From the NCBI GenBank assembly GCA_013368315.1, contig JAACJM010000011.1:372001-436000 (forward strand): 64,000 bases of DNA, read 5' to 3'. This DNA is from Tetrapyrgos nigripes (lineage: Eukaryota > Basidiomycota > Agaricomycetes > Agaricales > Campanellaceae). The notes under the pieces are model-generated. The model was not told the DNA's origin. It worked only from the letters and a program-made list of their open reading frames with translations, and did not search any database. Below, piece after piece: positions 20,953 through 30,536 of this stretch (position 1 is its first letter; each line of letters opens with the position of its first letter). Made by a program: the position numbers and the translations under genes.

Positions 20953-22913
20953 TCCTCACATATACTATCATAGAGCTCCTCGTATTCGTCCTGGGCTTCT
21001 AAGTCTTCAAGGGTGCAACTAGCTAGTCTTACCCTAGCAGTTCGCCTGCGAGAATGTCTGCATTCATTATCCCAATGGAGTTCACTTCCGCAGTGCCGAC
21101 AAGGACGGGCTCCTTTGTCTTTTGGAGTAGCCTTTTTCGAAACTACAGAGTCGTCCTTGGGAAATGGTGGTGGAGGAAGGTCCAAACGGGATCCTACCAA
21201 GTTAACGCGAGCTTGATTCCTTCTCTGCGAGAAACGATTATTATTTTCAAAGCGCGCATCCGCCTCTGGGAATGACTGTTGAAGACGGATTAATGTTTCC
21301 TCATGGAACCTAATAGCCTTCTGGAACTCACACGCATCGCGGTAAGCTTGCGTAGTAAGTATGCTGCACCAGAAGTCCGGCGCACCAGCCATCACTTCGG
21401 AGATAATCTCAGTGTCCTCCAATTCAAAGACACACGTCAGCAGATCTGATTTTCGGATATAGTACTCGCTTGGCGACTCCCGTGTAAACCCTGGTTCCCT
21501 GTAGTAGGCTGCTCTTGCCTTCTGCTTCGTATTCTCTATCCACTTCCTGTGCATGAAGTATTCCACTATCTCGTCACGTAAGTAATCCCATTTCTCTTCT
21601 AGTTCCAGTCGTCGGCGTAACGGTAGAGAGAAATACCAGGTCTCAGCCTTGTCTTTCAGTCGTTTAGGAACCACACTGCCCAGTTGTCTTCGAATCGTTG
21701 ACGAGTATCGCGCCAAATCGTTAATTTTCGCTAGCCATTTGACGATTGTCTCCGTGTCTCCATCCCAGGTAGGTACCGAGTCGAATTTCAGTTTTAAATC
21801 GAACTGAAAAGATACCTTCTTCTTTCTGTCCTTTCCTTTGTCTTGCCCCCCTCTCCCAGTTCTTCGCGCTGATGGTCCCCTACCTCGTCCTCGATCATCG
21901 TCAGAAGAATCACTACTATCACTCGGTTCGCTGTCGGATGGTGGTCCCGTTCTTCCTCTACTAGGAGAAGCTGCGCGAGGCGGGGTAGAATTATCCATGT
22001 GTGGAGGTACGTCTCGTCCTCCTTTCTTGTCGTAACCAAGCAACTCATTTAGCTTGGTATTCCTTCCTAAAGGAGCTGCAGATTGTCGATTATTGTGAGT
22101 ACGTCCCGTAGCTGTACGGAGGTGCGCACTGATCGAATCTCCCATACCGATACCTGAGGCGGCTTTACTGAGGCTAGGGAGGAGTGAAAGAGCATTCTGA
22201 GTGATAGTTTCCGAGGTACGTGGTTCGTTGGTCTGGAAATTGTATACCTCATCTAATTCGGTCAAAAAGTCTTCCACATTAGCACGATACGCTACTGCTA
22301 GGATTTCATACTCATTTGCCTCAAAGAAACTGACTCCTGCTCTCCCAACCAACCATCGAGGTGTCCCAGGCACTGATACTCCCTTCAGATCGAACCCTTC
22401 CCTTGCCTGTCGGGCTAGAAGATAAAACGCGGTGTTGAGTGTTTCGAAACGAGACTTGCTAGGAGAATAGACAAGTATTTCTTCTTCGGTTTGTGCATCC
22501 TTGTTCGCTACCGTCTTCGGATTGCTGATTACCTCAGTTAGTTCTCGTAGAAGGTCCTTAAAGATTATCTGAACTCTACGCGAGGTCGTTCGAAAGGTAA
22601 GTACCTGAGGTATCTTGAGTCCCTCTGCAGCATATTGAAGGGCTAATTTTCTCCTTTCTTGCCAGGCTTCATCTTTCCCGATATCGGTGACAGATGATAG
22701 GGCGAGGGAAAAGAATGGAATGTATTCGATCTCGAGTCCTCCCGGGATGTCCTCGACATATCGCATGGGGTCTTCCAATGGCTTTAATTCCGGGATCGTC
22801 GGTGGAGTCTGCGTGTCGTTTTCCTGATCCGTGGGTGGCTGACTGTTCCCAGGCTGACCGCTTTCGCCTTGAGCATTAGTCTTGCGGGTGCCCTTCTTGC
22901 TTTTTCCAACCAT
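20946..22913 (-). CDS. gag: Gypsy Gag protein
   Basis: First ATG at 22913-22911 gives about 655 residues; the frame is open up to the LTR, so a non-ATG start further upstream cannot be excluded. Order: basic/Gln-rich start, helical capsid-like middle, an Arg/Ser/Gly-rich stretch (about 22010-21840), the retrotransposon gag domain with WYFSLPLRRR and EYFMHRKW, and a CCHC zinc knuckle near residue 603 (CRHCGSELHWDNEC). Known role: packages element RNA into particles. It ends at the TAG beside the T5 slip site. Intact. Confidence 0.9.
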   Translation of the reverse strand: MVGKSKKGTRKTNAQGESGQPGNSQPPTDQENDTQTPPTIPELKPLEDPMRYVEDIPGGLEIEYIPFFSLALSSVTDIGKDEAWQERRKLALQYAAEGLKIPQVLTFRTTSRRVQIIFKDLLRELTEVISNPKTVANKDAQTEEEILVYSPSKSRFETLNTAFYLLARQAREGFDLKGVSVPGTPRWLVGRAGVSFFEANEYEILAVAYRANVEDFLTELDEVYNFQTNEPRTSETITQNALSLLPSLSKAASGIGMGDSISAHLRTATGRTHNNRQSAAPLGRNTKLNELLGYDKKGGRDVPPHMDNSTPPRAASPSRGRTGPPSDSEPSDSSDSSDDDRGRGRGPSARRTGRGGQDKGKDRKKKVSFQFDLKLKFDSVPTWDGDTETIVKWLAKINDLARYSSTIRRQLGSVVPKRLKDKAETWYFSLPLRRRLELEEKWDYLRDEIVEYFMHRKWIENTKQKARAAYYREPGFTRESPSEYYIRKSDLLTCVFELEDTEIISEVMAGAPDFWCSILTTQAYRDACEFQKAIRFHEETLIRLQQSFPEADARFENNNRFSQRRNQARVNLVGSRLDLPPPPFPKDDSVVSKKATPKDKGARPCRHCGSELHWDNECRHSRRRTARVRLASCTLEDLEAQDEYEELYDSICEDF

Positions 22914-23027
22914 AGGTTCTGAGCTTTCGTAAAGGCTTGATGAGATAGAGAGAGAAGAGGGCGAAGAACAAGATGAGCTAATCGTAGAGGTAAGATTTAC
23001 ACTCTGAGTTCCCAGTGTGTCCACCAG

Positions 23028-23458
23028 TGTAAAATACTAGCGTAGATCTGTAGATAGTTCAATATACTCAAGAGGTAAATCTTATAAGAAATACGAGTCG
23101 TTACGCCAAGACTTGTAGCGCTCGAGGCTGCTAGTAAGTACTTAACGGATTGAAGAAGCTGGTAAGTGCGTAACTTTACGAAGCCACTCAAGATCTCTTA
23201 CTTCACTCGGAAGGTAAGTTAAACGATGTAGTAATTCAGTGGTTCTTTTAGTACAAGGTATCTTGGTATATATAATGCTAAGACAAGCTAAAGAAACTTG
23301 TAGATTGTATGAGAAAATAACCGAACATTCTATAGTACAAAAGATCAATGACTCGAACCCGAAGTAATCCTATCCGTACTAAAGAGGAAGTCGAAGATAA
23401 TCATGAGCTCAGAGATAAGATAAGAAGATACTGGGAAATCATACTTTGTTACATTACA
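23028..23458 (-). repeat. 5' LTR of the gypsy element
   Basis: 431 bp and by eye identical to 6735-7165. Inside the element directly next to it the minus strand reads C-TGGTGGACACAC, where TGG could pair with a tRNA CCA end (primer binding site). I cannot assign the tRNA. Confidence 0.95.
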
Positions 23459-24000
23459 GGCGCAGTCATCTTGTTAAACGCTTTTACGCGTAAATATCCT
23501 TGTTTTCTTCCGCTTTGTTACTCTACTATGGATATGTGAGGTACACTTAATGGTCCTCGAGAACCTTGACTTCACTTTTGGCGGCCAGAACACCCTCGTT
23601 TCGGTTGAAGCAAAGGTTCTTGGCACCGTGGGGAAGTCCCTTTACAACAATCTGACGATTCTGACCCGGTCTCACGTCGCAGACTTAGCAGGTAAGTGTA
23701 ACACAGTCTAAAAATGGTTTTGCAAGCTCAAAATACGGAGAGCGACGTGACTTGCCATCGAAAGGACCTGTGTGCGATATGACATTTTGATCGCAGACTT
23801 TAATAACAAGTTGCTACACCGTTCAGCCACAGTTGGCGTAGTCGGCGAAATCACAATGAAAGTGTTTGGATAAAAATACGAGATTTTCATATTTAGCTCT
23901 TGAATGATCCTATGCCTATTTCAAAAGTAAATCTAAGGTCTAGAGACTTTTTGAGCTACAAGGTAGGTACGTGAGCAAAATAACTACAAGTATGTAGTTC
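23459..24000. other. Right flank of the gypsy insertion, unassigned
   Basis: A possible exon at 23550-23691 on the plus strand begins ATGGTCCTCGAG, encodes about 47 residues (..FGGQNTLVSVEAKVLGTV..) and ends at a GTAAGT donor, but no further exon could be joined. The family is not recognised. The remaining sequence shows nothing. Confidence 0.25.
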
Positions 24001-25381
24001 CACAGCTATACATCAGCAAACTCGCAACTGTATGGAAGGTATGGAAAGTATGGAGGGTATGGGGCCCATACCTTTTCATACACATTTCACCGAAATCTCT
24101 TCAAAACGCTCCATACACATTTTGTATGGATGTATGGGCAAGTATGAGCGTATGGACAGCGTGAATTAATAATGTGTTGACCAGATGCTTTGGCAAACCC
24201 TTGCCTTCAAAGCACGTAGCGGTACGGCTGAACTAGTATGCTTGTCGTTGTTGTAATTACTTGGTAATTACTACTACTAGTACAAGTTATTGCCATCACT
24301 GTTCAAGGAGGTCAGTCACGACGCATGATTCAGTAAGTGAATACTCTAGTGTGTAGGGATTAGGAAGTAGACATAATTGTATTGACTGCCCAAAAAAGTC
24401 GCATTTCCTGACACAACGTTCATCGACGATGAGCGCTGGAGCGCCTTGCAGCGCCCGCAGTTGGCGGGTGAAGCGAGACTTAGCGAGTGCCAAGAGGCGA
24501 CGTGTTGCGGTCACGAGACAAATTTCAGTCGGAGCTGGAAAATTTTTCTTGATCAAACTGGTGCGGAAATGTTGTGTTTTCGTGCCCTTTCTTTCCTCAA
24601 CAACATCAGCGTTCCCTTTCTACCTCTATCCCTTCCGCTATATACTGCACTTTCTGGGGCAGCGTTAAGACCCTTTTTGGCAAGCATGGATTCCTCTACA
24701 GAATGGAATGATTGAGTTTGTCTGTACCATTGTTATGGTGAGTTGTAGCGTCTCGATTCATCCTCACATTTAGCTGACGTTGCATGTGTCCTTGCAGTAC
24801 TTCGTCTCCTTCTACCCAAGGTGCGTCTTTCATTCTGATTTCTCTCCAATTCATAACTAATATCCTCTCCTCTCTCAGGCGCTATATTGTTATCTCAGGT
24901 TCCGTGATTATATCTAGGTTCGTATCTCTCTACGTTCATATTTTCCACTACTGAAACATGTTCCTCCATTAGCTTGTGTCTATATGAGCTGCGTGATTGT
25001 GAGAGGCAAGCTTGGCAACAGGGTCCGAGGTTTTAGAGATATCAGGTTGATACATAGTATATGTCGTTTAGAGTGTCCTAGTCTACGCTGAATACAACGT
25101 TTTATCCCTCCTTCACTATAGTATTGATTACTGTCCAACGATGGCAATGCTGACAACGAAGCAACGGAAGCAGTAGCGGTCCATGGATCAGGTATCGATG
25201 TGGTATAAACGTGCATGGAGAGGAGTATGGACATGCATGGAATACCCCCATACACATGTATGGAAGGTGTATGGGATTTATGTACCCCCCCCTCTGCTCC
25301 ATACACGTATAATTTGGTATGGGATGTATGGGACCATACATCCCATACCCGTTGAGAATTTGCTGATGTATACTGCTATTG
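24001..25381. mobile_element. Putative non-autonomous DNA element with ~30-bp inverted ends and GTATGG borders
   Basis: The left end (24001-24035) and the right end (25347-25381, reverse complement) share CA..AGC..TATACATCAGCAAA.TC.CAAC with a 14-bp perfect core. Each end is followed inwards by a cluster of GTATGG/CCATAC motifs (24030-24160 and 25190-25350). No transposase inside. A target duplication was not identified. The interior has what may be small exons (ATG near 24708, junctions at 24738, 24797 and 24821), encoding a hydrophobic peptide with YFVSFYPRRY; it may be a captured gene piece, low certainty. Confidence 0.5.
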
Positions 25382-25929
25382 TGAGTCAAGTTGATTCATA
25401 AGTGAGAATAATCACCCCCAGCTCAGCATTGATAAAGTGAGGTGGCAAAATAACCCAATGAAGCTGGAGAAATTTCACCAGAAGGATGGCAGTTGGTCAC
25501 CAACTCGACTCGGAGACGCGTGAGAAAGTAAATTACGAGGCCCTTTAGGGTCTCGTTCTTATAATCTGACGTTTCTGCGTGTGGCTATGCAATTTGGATA
25601 TACGCTTTTTCCGAGATTTTCTTACTAATTTCCGGCTCGGAGTTTAATAGGAGCCGGTACCGAACAGTTGTCAGTTGACGGGGCTCATTTAGCGCTCGCA
25701 CTCACTCTTTTTGGGCCTCGTTATTGCCACACGCAGTGGTGGCCCACATCTCCTTCATGGGAAATATTGTGGATAGGGGCTGCACGACTCATGGCGTAGA
25801 GTCTAGAGATGCACAAAATGCAAACATCTACTGCGCCATTGTCGAAAAACTGCCGAATGTTGAGATCCTGCTGGTAGAGCTACCTACGGGACCATATTAG
25901 TACGGGTTGGATCTCCGGGGGAAGCCTGA
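25382..25929. other. Unassigned spacer
   Basis: No supported gene, RNA or repeat apart from a short dyad around GGCCCTTTAGGGTCTCG. Confidence 0.4.
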
Positions 25930-26085
25930 TGGTCTGGATCGGCGACGTTGGGCATCGTACTTCAGTAATAAGCCGTAAGTAGGATACTTATAGGACATTG
26001 AAACAGACCAGTCTGAAAACTGACTTACATTGACATGAACTTTGACATGCGTAGGTTTGGTATTACTGGGAATGGTCATTGTATA

Positions 26086-27712
26086 CAGTGGGTCAAAAAA
26101 TTGTCCACATGTTTCGCATTTTTGGAAAGATTGCCAATTTAAGCAATACTGAGTAGAGATATTGAAATGTGGTCAGTAATGGGCAGAAAGCCCTTGATAA
26201 GAGCTACAATAATCTGTTTTATTTGTCCTATTTGGCTCAAAACTCATGGAGATATGATTGATTTAAAATGGTATGTCATTTGGACAATTTTTTGAGTTGC
26301 CACTTCAAAATCAGTATTGTAACTATGTGATGTCTCATAGATGACATCATAAGTGGAGTTGTACAATGATGCAATGGCTACATCATAATGATATCATAGC
26401 TGCCAGCTGGACCATATATAAGGGCATCCAGTTGTTCTATAGCCCTCATCAAATCATGAGACCCATCACATCCACCCAGAAAGACAATATCCTCTCTCTC
26501 CTCCAAACTTCTGCTTCATCCAGGGAAATCTCTGCTAAAACTGGGGTATCCAAGTCAAAGATTGCTTCTCTGGCCAAAGAGATGTATCCTGACAAGGAGA
26601 ACCATCAAGCAGGGCGTCCTAGAAAGCTGTCTACCACTGATGAACGTGCTGCTATCCAACAAATCAACACTGGCAAAGCTGAAAATGCTACAGAAGTGGC
26701 CAGAAACATCAATCCCCTCCTTGACCAACCTGTCTCCACCCAAACCATTCGAAATTCCCTTCTCAGGCATGATGTGGACACATCTAAAACAAAGAAGAAG
26801 CCCAAACTCACTGCAGCTCACAGGAAGGCTCGTTTAAACTTTGCACAGAAGTACAGAAACTGGACTGTGGATGACTGGAAAAGGGTTATTTGGTCAGATG
26901 AGACTAAAATCAATCGATATGGGTCAGATGGACAGCAGTATGTGTGGGGGAGGAAGGGTGAATCCTTGGGAGAGAGAAATGTGGTGGAAACAGTCAAATT
27001 TGGAGGAGGAAATATCATGGTGTGGGGATGTATGGGGTGGGAAGGAGTTGGAAACATGGCAGAGGTGGAGGGCAGGATGAATGCAGAGCAGTATGTGGAC
27101 ATTTTGGAGAACAACCTTCTGGAGAGCATGGATATTTTGGGTGTTGATCCAGAGGTGGCCATTTTTCAGCAAGACAATGATCCTAAACACAAGTCAAAAC
27201 TGGCCACCAAGTGGTTTGAAGACAACAACATCCATTGCATGAGCTGGCCTGCTCAATCTCCTGACCTGAACCCCATTGAACACCTCTGGACAACCCTCAA
27301 ACACAAGCTCAATGGATATGACACAGCACCCTCTGGAGTTTGGGAAATATGGGACAGAGCAGCTGAAAAGTGGGATGAAATCACAGAAGAAGATTGTCAG
27401 AAATTGATCAGGAGCATGCCTAGAAGGATTGAGGCTGTGTTGAAGGCCAAAGGAGGGCATACCAAGTACTGAGCTAGCACTTTCTGTATTTTCACTTGCA
27501 TGTCAAAAAATTGTCCAAATGACATACCATTTTAAATCAGTCATATCTCCATGAGTTTTAAGCCAAATAAGACAAAACAGACAGAATATTGTAGCGTTTA
27601 TCAAGGGCTTTCTGCCCATCACTGACCACATTTTAATATCTCTACTCAGTATTGCTTAAATTGGCAATCTTTCCAAAAATGCGAAACATGTGGACAATTT
27701 TTTGACCCACTG
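26086..27712 (+). mobile_element. Tc1/mariner transposon, complete
   Basis: 1,627 bp with inverted repeats of about 212 bp (26086-26297 and 27501-27712) beginning CAGTGGGTCAAAAAATTGTC, flanked by TA at 26084-26085 and 27713-27714. An internal copy of TCAAAAAATTGTCC lies at the inner edge of each repeat, so each repeat has two similar motif sites. One intact transposase gene lies inside. Confidence 0.95.
26456..27472 (+). CDS. Tc1-type DD34E transposase
   Basis: 338 residues from the ATG at 26456, chosen because a TATATAAGG box lies about 40 bases upstream and homologous proteins begin with a short lead before the helix-turn-helix; an in-frame ATG at 26366 would add 30 residues. Order: N-terminal paired-type HTH (SREISAKTGVSKSKIASLAK), a GRPRKLS linker, a second HTH region, then the catalytic core: first D in IWSDETK, second D in FQQDNDPKH, and E in LNPIEHLW exactly 34 residues after the second D. 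No stop or shift, so it may be active. It cuts and pastes the element at TA sites. Confidence 0.95.
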   Translation: MRPITSTQKDNILSLLQTSASSREISAKTGVSKSKIASLAKEMYPDKENHQAGRPRKLSTTDERAAIQQINTGKAENATEVARNINPLLDQPVSTQTIRNSLLRHDVDTSKTKKKPKLTAAHRKARLNFAQKYRNWTVDDWKRVIWSDETKINRYGSDGQQYVWGRKGESLGERNVVETVKFGGGNIMVWGCMGWEGVGNMAEVEGRMNAEQYVDILENNLLESMDILGVDPEVAIFQQDNDPKHKSKLATKWFEDNNIHCMSWPAQSPDLNPIEHLWTTLKHKLNGYDTAPSGVWEIWDRAAEKWDEITEEDCQKLIRSMPRRIEAVLKAKGGHTKY

Positions 27713-27789
27713 TATGTCGGGATCAGACCACGCATTTGTCAGGGAGGTAATTCAACTTACAACTTTCACTTTACAACTGACCATCAGTA

Positions 27790-27990
27790 TTTTCTCCAGG
27801 CGTATGGAGCGCATGGGCGCGTATGGGGCCATACAGCCATGTGGCCGCCATCCATGTATGGGAATTGGGGGGCATGCGTAAGTCCCATACACATGTATGG
27901 CGTCGGGTAATCTGCCCCATACGCCCCATGCACCTCAAATTGCCTGCTTTTTGGGTCGTCCATACACCTCCATACATGCCATACACCTCA
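27790..27990. repeat. GTATGG/CCATAC motif cluster
   Basis: About ten GTATGG or CCATAC motifs, partly palindromic (for example CATACACATGTATGG). The same motif dominates the borders of the element at 24001-25381, so this may be a relative or a relic of it. The flank 27991-28627 shows no supported feature. Confidence 0.5.
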
Positions 27991-28627
27991 CAGATGTCAA
28001 CAAATTAGGTATGAAAAACAATATCCATATTATCAGATTCTATCTAGTATCTAGTACAGCATGTAGGAGAATATAATTAATATGCTACATATGAGAAAAG
28101 AGGAAGATGAGGACGAGCAGTAATCCCAATGAAAGGATTGTAAGGATGATATAGGTATACATTGAGAAGGCAGTTTACAACAAAGAGAGGACTTACCGAG
28201 ACTGAACCACACTCAACGAAGAACGATACAGAGGATCCTGGATAACAGCAATAGAAATCAGTCAAGGATATGCATCGAAAGCGAATGTACCATACTCACC
28301 TCATTCCACTTCCTGAAATCCAATCAACTCTTGCTCTCGAAGCTAGCCCATGACACTACAAGACCTAGCCAAAGCGAACAGTGAAACAGATGTCAGTACC
28401 CGTTCATTGCAGAGCTAGTCAGATACTTACCGGGAAAATATCTGTCACTGATGCGCTGCCGCTCGGAGTCTGCAATGACAAGCTCGGTGTAAACACTTAC
28501 CTGTGATAGAGTAGCAGTGCAGGTAAACGTGGGCAGGCAGAAAAAGAGGGAGAGAATGGAGGGAATGCGAGGTAGAGACGTTAGTGGACGGTGACGTGGT
28601 GGTTGAGAGTAAGGCAGACGCAAAAAC

Positions 28628-29940
28628 TTGAAAAAGCAAATCAACAGAAGTTCTTTCAAACTCCGCTTCAAACGGAAATCAGACCCATTCTTACCAGCTA
28701 GAGTCAACCGGATACTGGAGGAGGTCACAATTGGAGACGACTTGACAGATGGTCAGCGTTGCCAAGTGGTAGCGATGCTCCGTTCCTATGCAGACTGTTT
28801 CGCACTTTCAGTTAGCGAGGTCCACGCAGTAAACAATGCAGTGCATAAGCTGCACATACCTGACAATGCACAATTCCCTGAAAACGTTCACCAGAGGCCT
28901 TTAACTCCTCCTCAGAAGAAATTTTTCCACCAGAAGATAGACGAGATGTTGGAGGTGGGGATCATAGAGCGGTGTTGGCCAGACCAGGTCAAGTGTGTTT
29001 CACCGACCACACTGGCGCAGAAGGCTCATGAAGGCAGTGGTCTGACACTAGAAGAACTACAGTGCCGCCTTAACAAGCAATGTGTTCTCGCTGGACTAGA
29101 GCCGGCCTTCCCACTCCCAAACCGTCCAGAGCCAGCCAAAGAGGAACCCAAAACTACACCTGCTCAGAAGTGGCGGATATGTCAAAATTTTGACGCCGTC
29201 AACAAAGTTACAAAAGTCGCACCTATGCCACAAGGTGACATCCAAGCCAAACAGCAACGAGTGAGCAGTCATCGCTACTTATCCCTTTTCGATTTCGCAT
29301 CGGGGTTCTACGCTTGCGAAGTGGACCCAGAATCCCGACCTTACACATGCTTCTATGTGGAGGGGAAGGGTTACTTTTGGTACAAAAGCATGCCGTTTGG
29401 ACTTACCGGTGCACCGTCGACATTTGCACAAATGACAGCAGAGCTACTGGGTGATCTTCTGACTGATGGGGTATTGGAACTGTTCATGGATGATGGGGCA
29501 TCAGCAGCGGATACGTTTGAGGAGATGATGGGAAAACTCACTAGGTTGTTGGAACGGGTGAGGGAAAGGAAGCTATCACTCTCGGCATCGAAGTCCAGTT
29601 TCTTCACAAGGGAAGGTGTATTTGCTGGTGCTAATGTCGGTCCACAAGGCGTAACACCTGACCTGACAAAGTTGACCACCATAGTGGACTGGCAACAACC
29701 AGATGACGCACTCAACCTCGAATCCTTCCTTGGGCTCACCAGTCACTTTCGGGACCTGATCAAGGACTATGCCAAGGTGGAGAGACCACTGAGGAGCCTA
29801 GTCAATGTTCCATTGCCCAACCCATGCTCCAAAACCACGTACCGAACTTTGAAACGGAGACACAAATTAGCTGACCTATGGACAGGTCAACACACCGAAG
29901 CCTTTGTCAAGTTGAGGCGAAGCTGGAGGGTATGCTGTCG
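28628..29940 (+). pseudogene. Gypsy reverse transcriptase fragment, second lineage
   Basis: Open frame without a suitable start: the first in-frame ATG is inside the domain at about 28772 and a stop lies just upstream of 28610. RT motifs: WRICQNFDAVNK, SLFDFASGFYA, YKSMPFGLTGAPSTFAQ and the catalytic box FMDD (usual YxDD) followed by FLGLTSHFRDL. After about 29915 the frame continues into repeat-like sequence rich in RGS and no RNase H is seen. Protease, integrase and LTRs are missing. This is a different family from the chromovirus at 6.7-23.5 kb and on the opposite strand. Confidence 0.8.
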
Positions 29941-30250
29941 AGGAAGCCATTACTGTTCAGTAGGCTGTCGAGGGAGTGGCGAGAGCGAGCGAGGAAGCCG
30001 TTGGGCTGTCGCTGAGCCAGAAGCCAGCCCAGAGGGACAAGGCTGGTTGCTGGAGGATGGAAAAGTCGGTGTGACGTGAGACATCACACACACGGTGGCT
30101 TGGGAACCGCTGACAAAGCCTGTTCCAGACCTTTCCTTCCAAAGTTTGTCTCTCCCTTATCAGCACTTCCTCGACCGCCCAACGGCTTCTTCGACAGCGC
30201 CTTCCCGTCCCTGCTCCCTTGACAGCCTACCCGGCTTCCTCAACAGCACA
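29934..30250. repeat. Imperfect inverted repeat with GCTGTCGAGGAAGCC motifs
   Basis: A stretch at about 29934-30015 (GCTGTCGAGGAAGCC, GGCTGTCGAGGGAG, GAGGAAGCCGTTGGG) recurs in reverse complement at about 30168-30245. Arms are about 75 bases with indels. It replaces the expected 3' part of the RT gene. Confidence 0.5.
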
Positions 30251-30536
30251 CCTCAAGTTTTCCCACCTCAGGACCTCCCTCCAACACTGATAGTGCCCTA
30301 CAACTAGTGACTTGAATTCTTTTGGTCACGGGCAACTGTACCTTTGGGTCAGTTGTACTTGTGCAGCCACTTTTGAGTGTCTGCACTGTGTTACGGCCTT
30401 CTGTGTCTCTGTCTAGATCATCACCTATTTTACAGTGAGTTTTGTCCTCTTTCGTCGGTTTTTCTTGTTACTGATATTCCTTCTATTTTACCTGCGATAC
30501 AGTCCTACATAACTGTATCACAGGCTATTCTAAACT

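Larger units (their letters stand above)
6735..23458 (-). mobile_element. Ty3/gypsy chromovirus, complete, with nested CACTA element
   Basis: Bounded by two 431-bp direct LTRs (6735-7165 and 23028-23458) that start TGTAAAATAC and end TTACA, and flanked by GGCGC at 6730-6734 and 23459-23463. Coding runs on the minus strand: 5' LTR at right, gag, pol with protease, RT, RNase H, integrase and chromodomain, then a third ORF next to the 3' LTR. Without the nested CACTA transposon at 8119-15541 it would be about 9.3 kb. No difference was seen between the LTRs on direct reading, so the insertion is recent. gag and pol are open. Only the third ORF is interrupted. Confidence 0.95.
25930..27780 (-). 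repeat. Dispersed ~220-bp repeat interrupted by a Tc1 element
   Basis: Bases 25930-26085 and 27713-27780 together match, in reverse complement, one continuous stretch at about 59290-59525. The Tc1 element occupies the gap, so the distant copy is the empty site. Nature of the repeat unknown. Confidence 0.8.

Noticed and set aside
24429..24715. Plus-strand ORFs inside the 24.0-25.4 kb element
   Set aside because: Overlapping frames of similar length, no motif, and not consistent with the possible splice junctions nearby.
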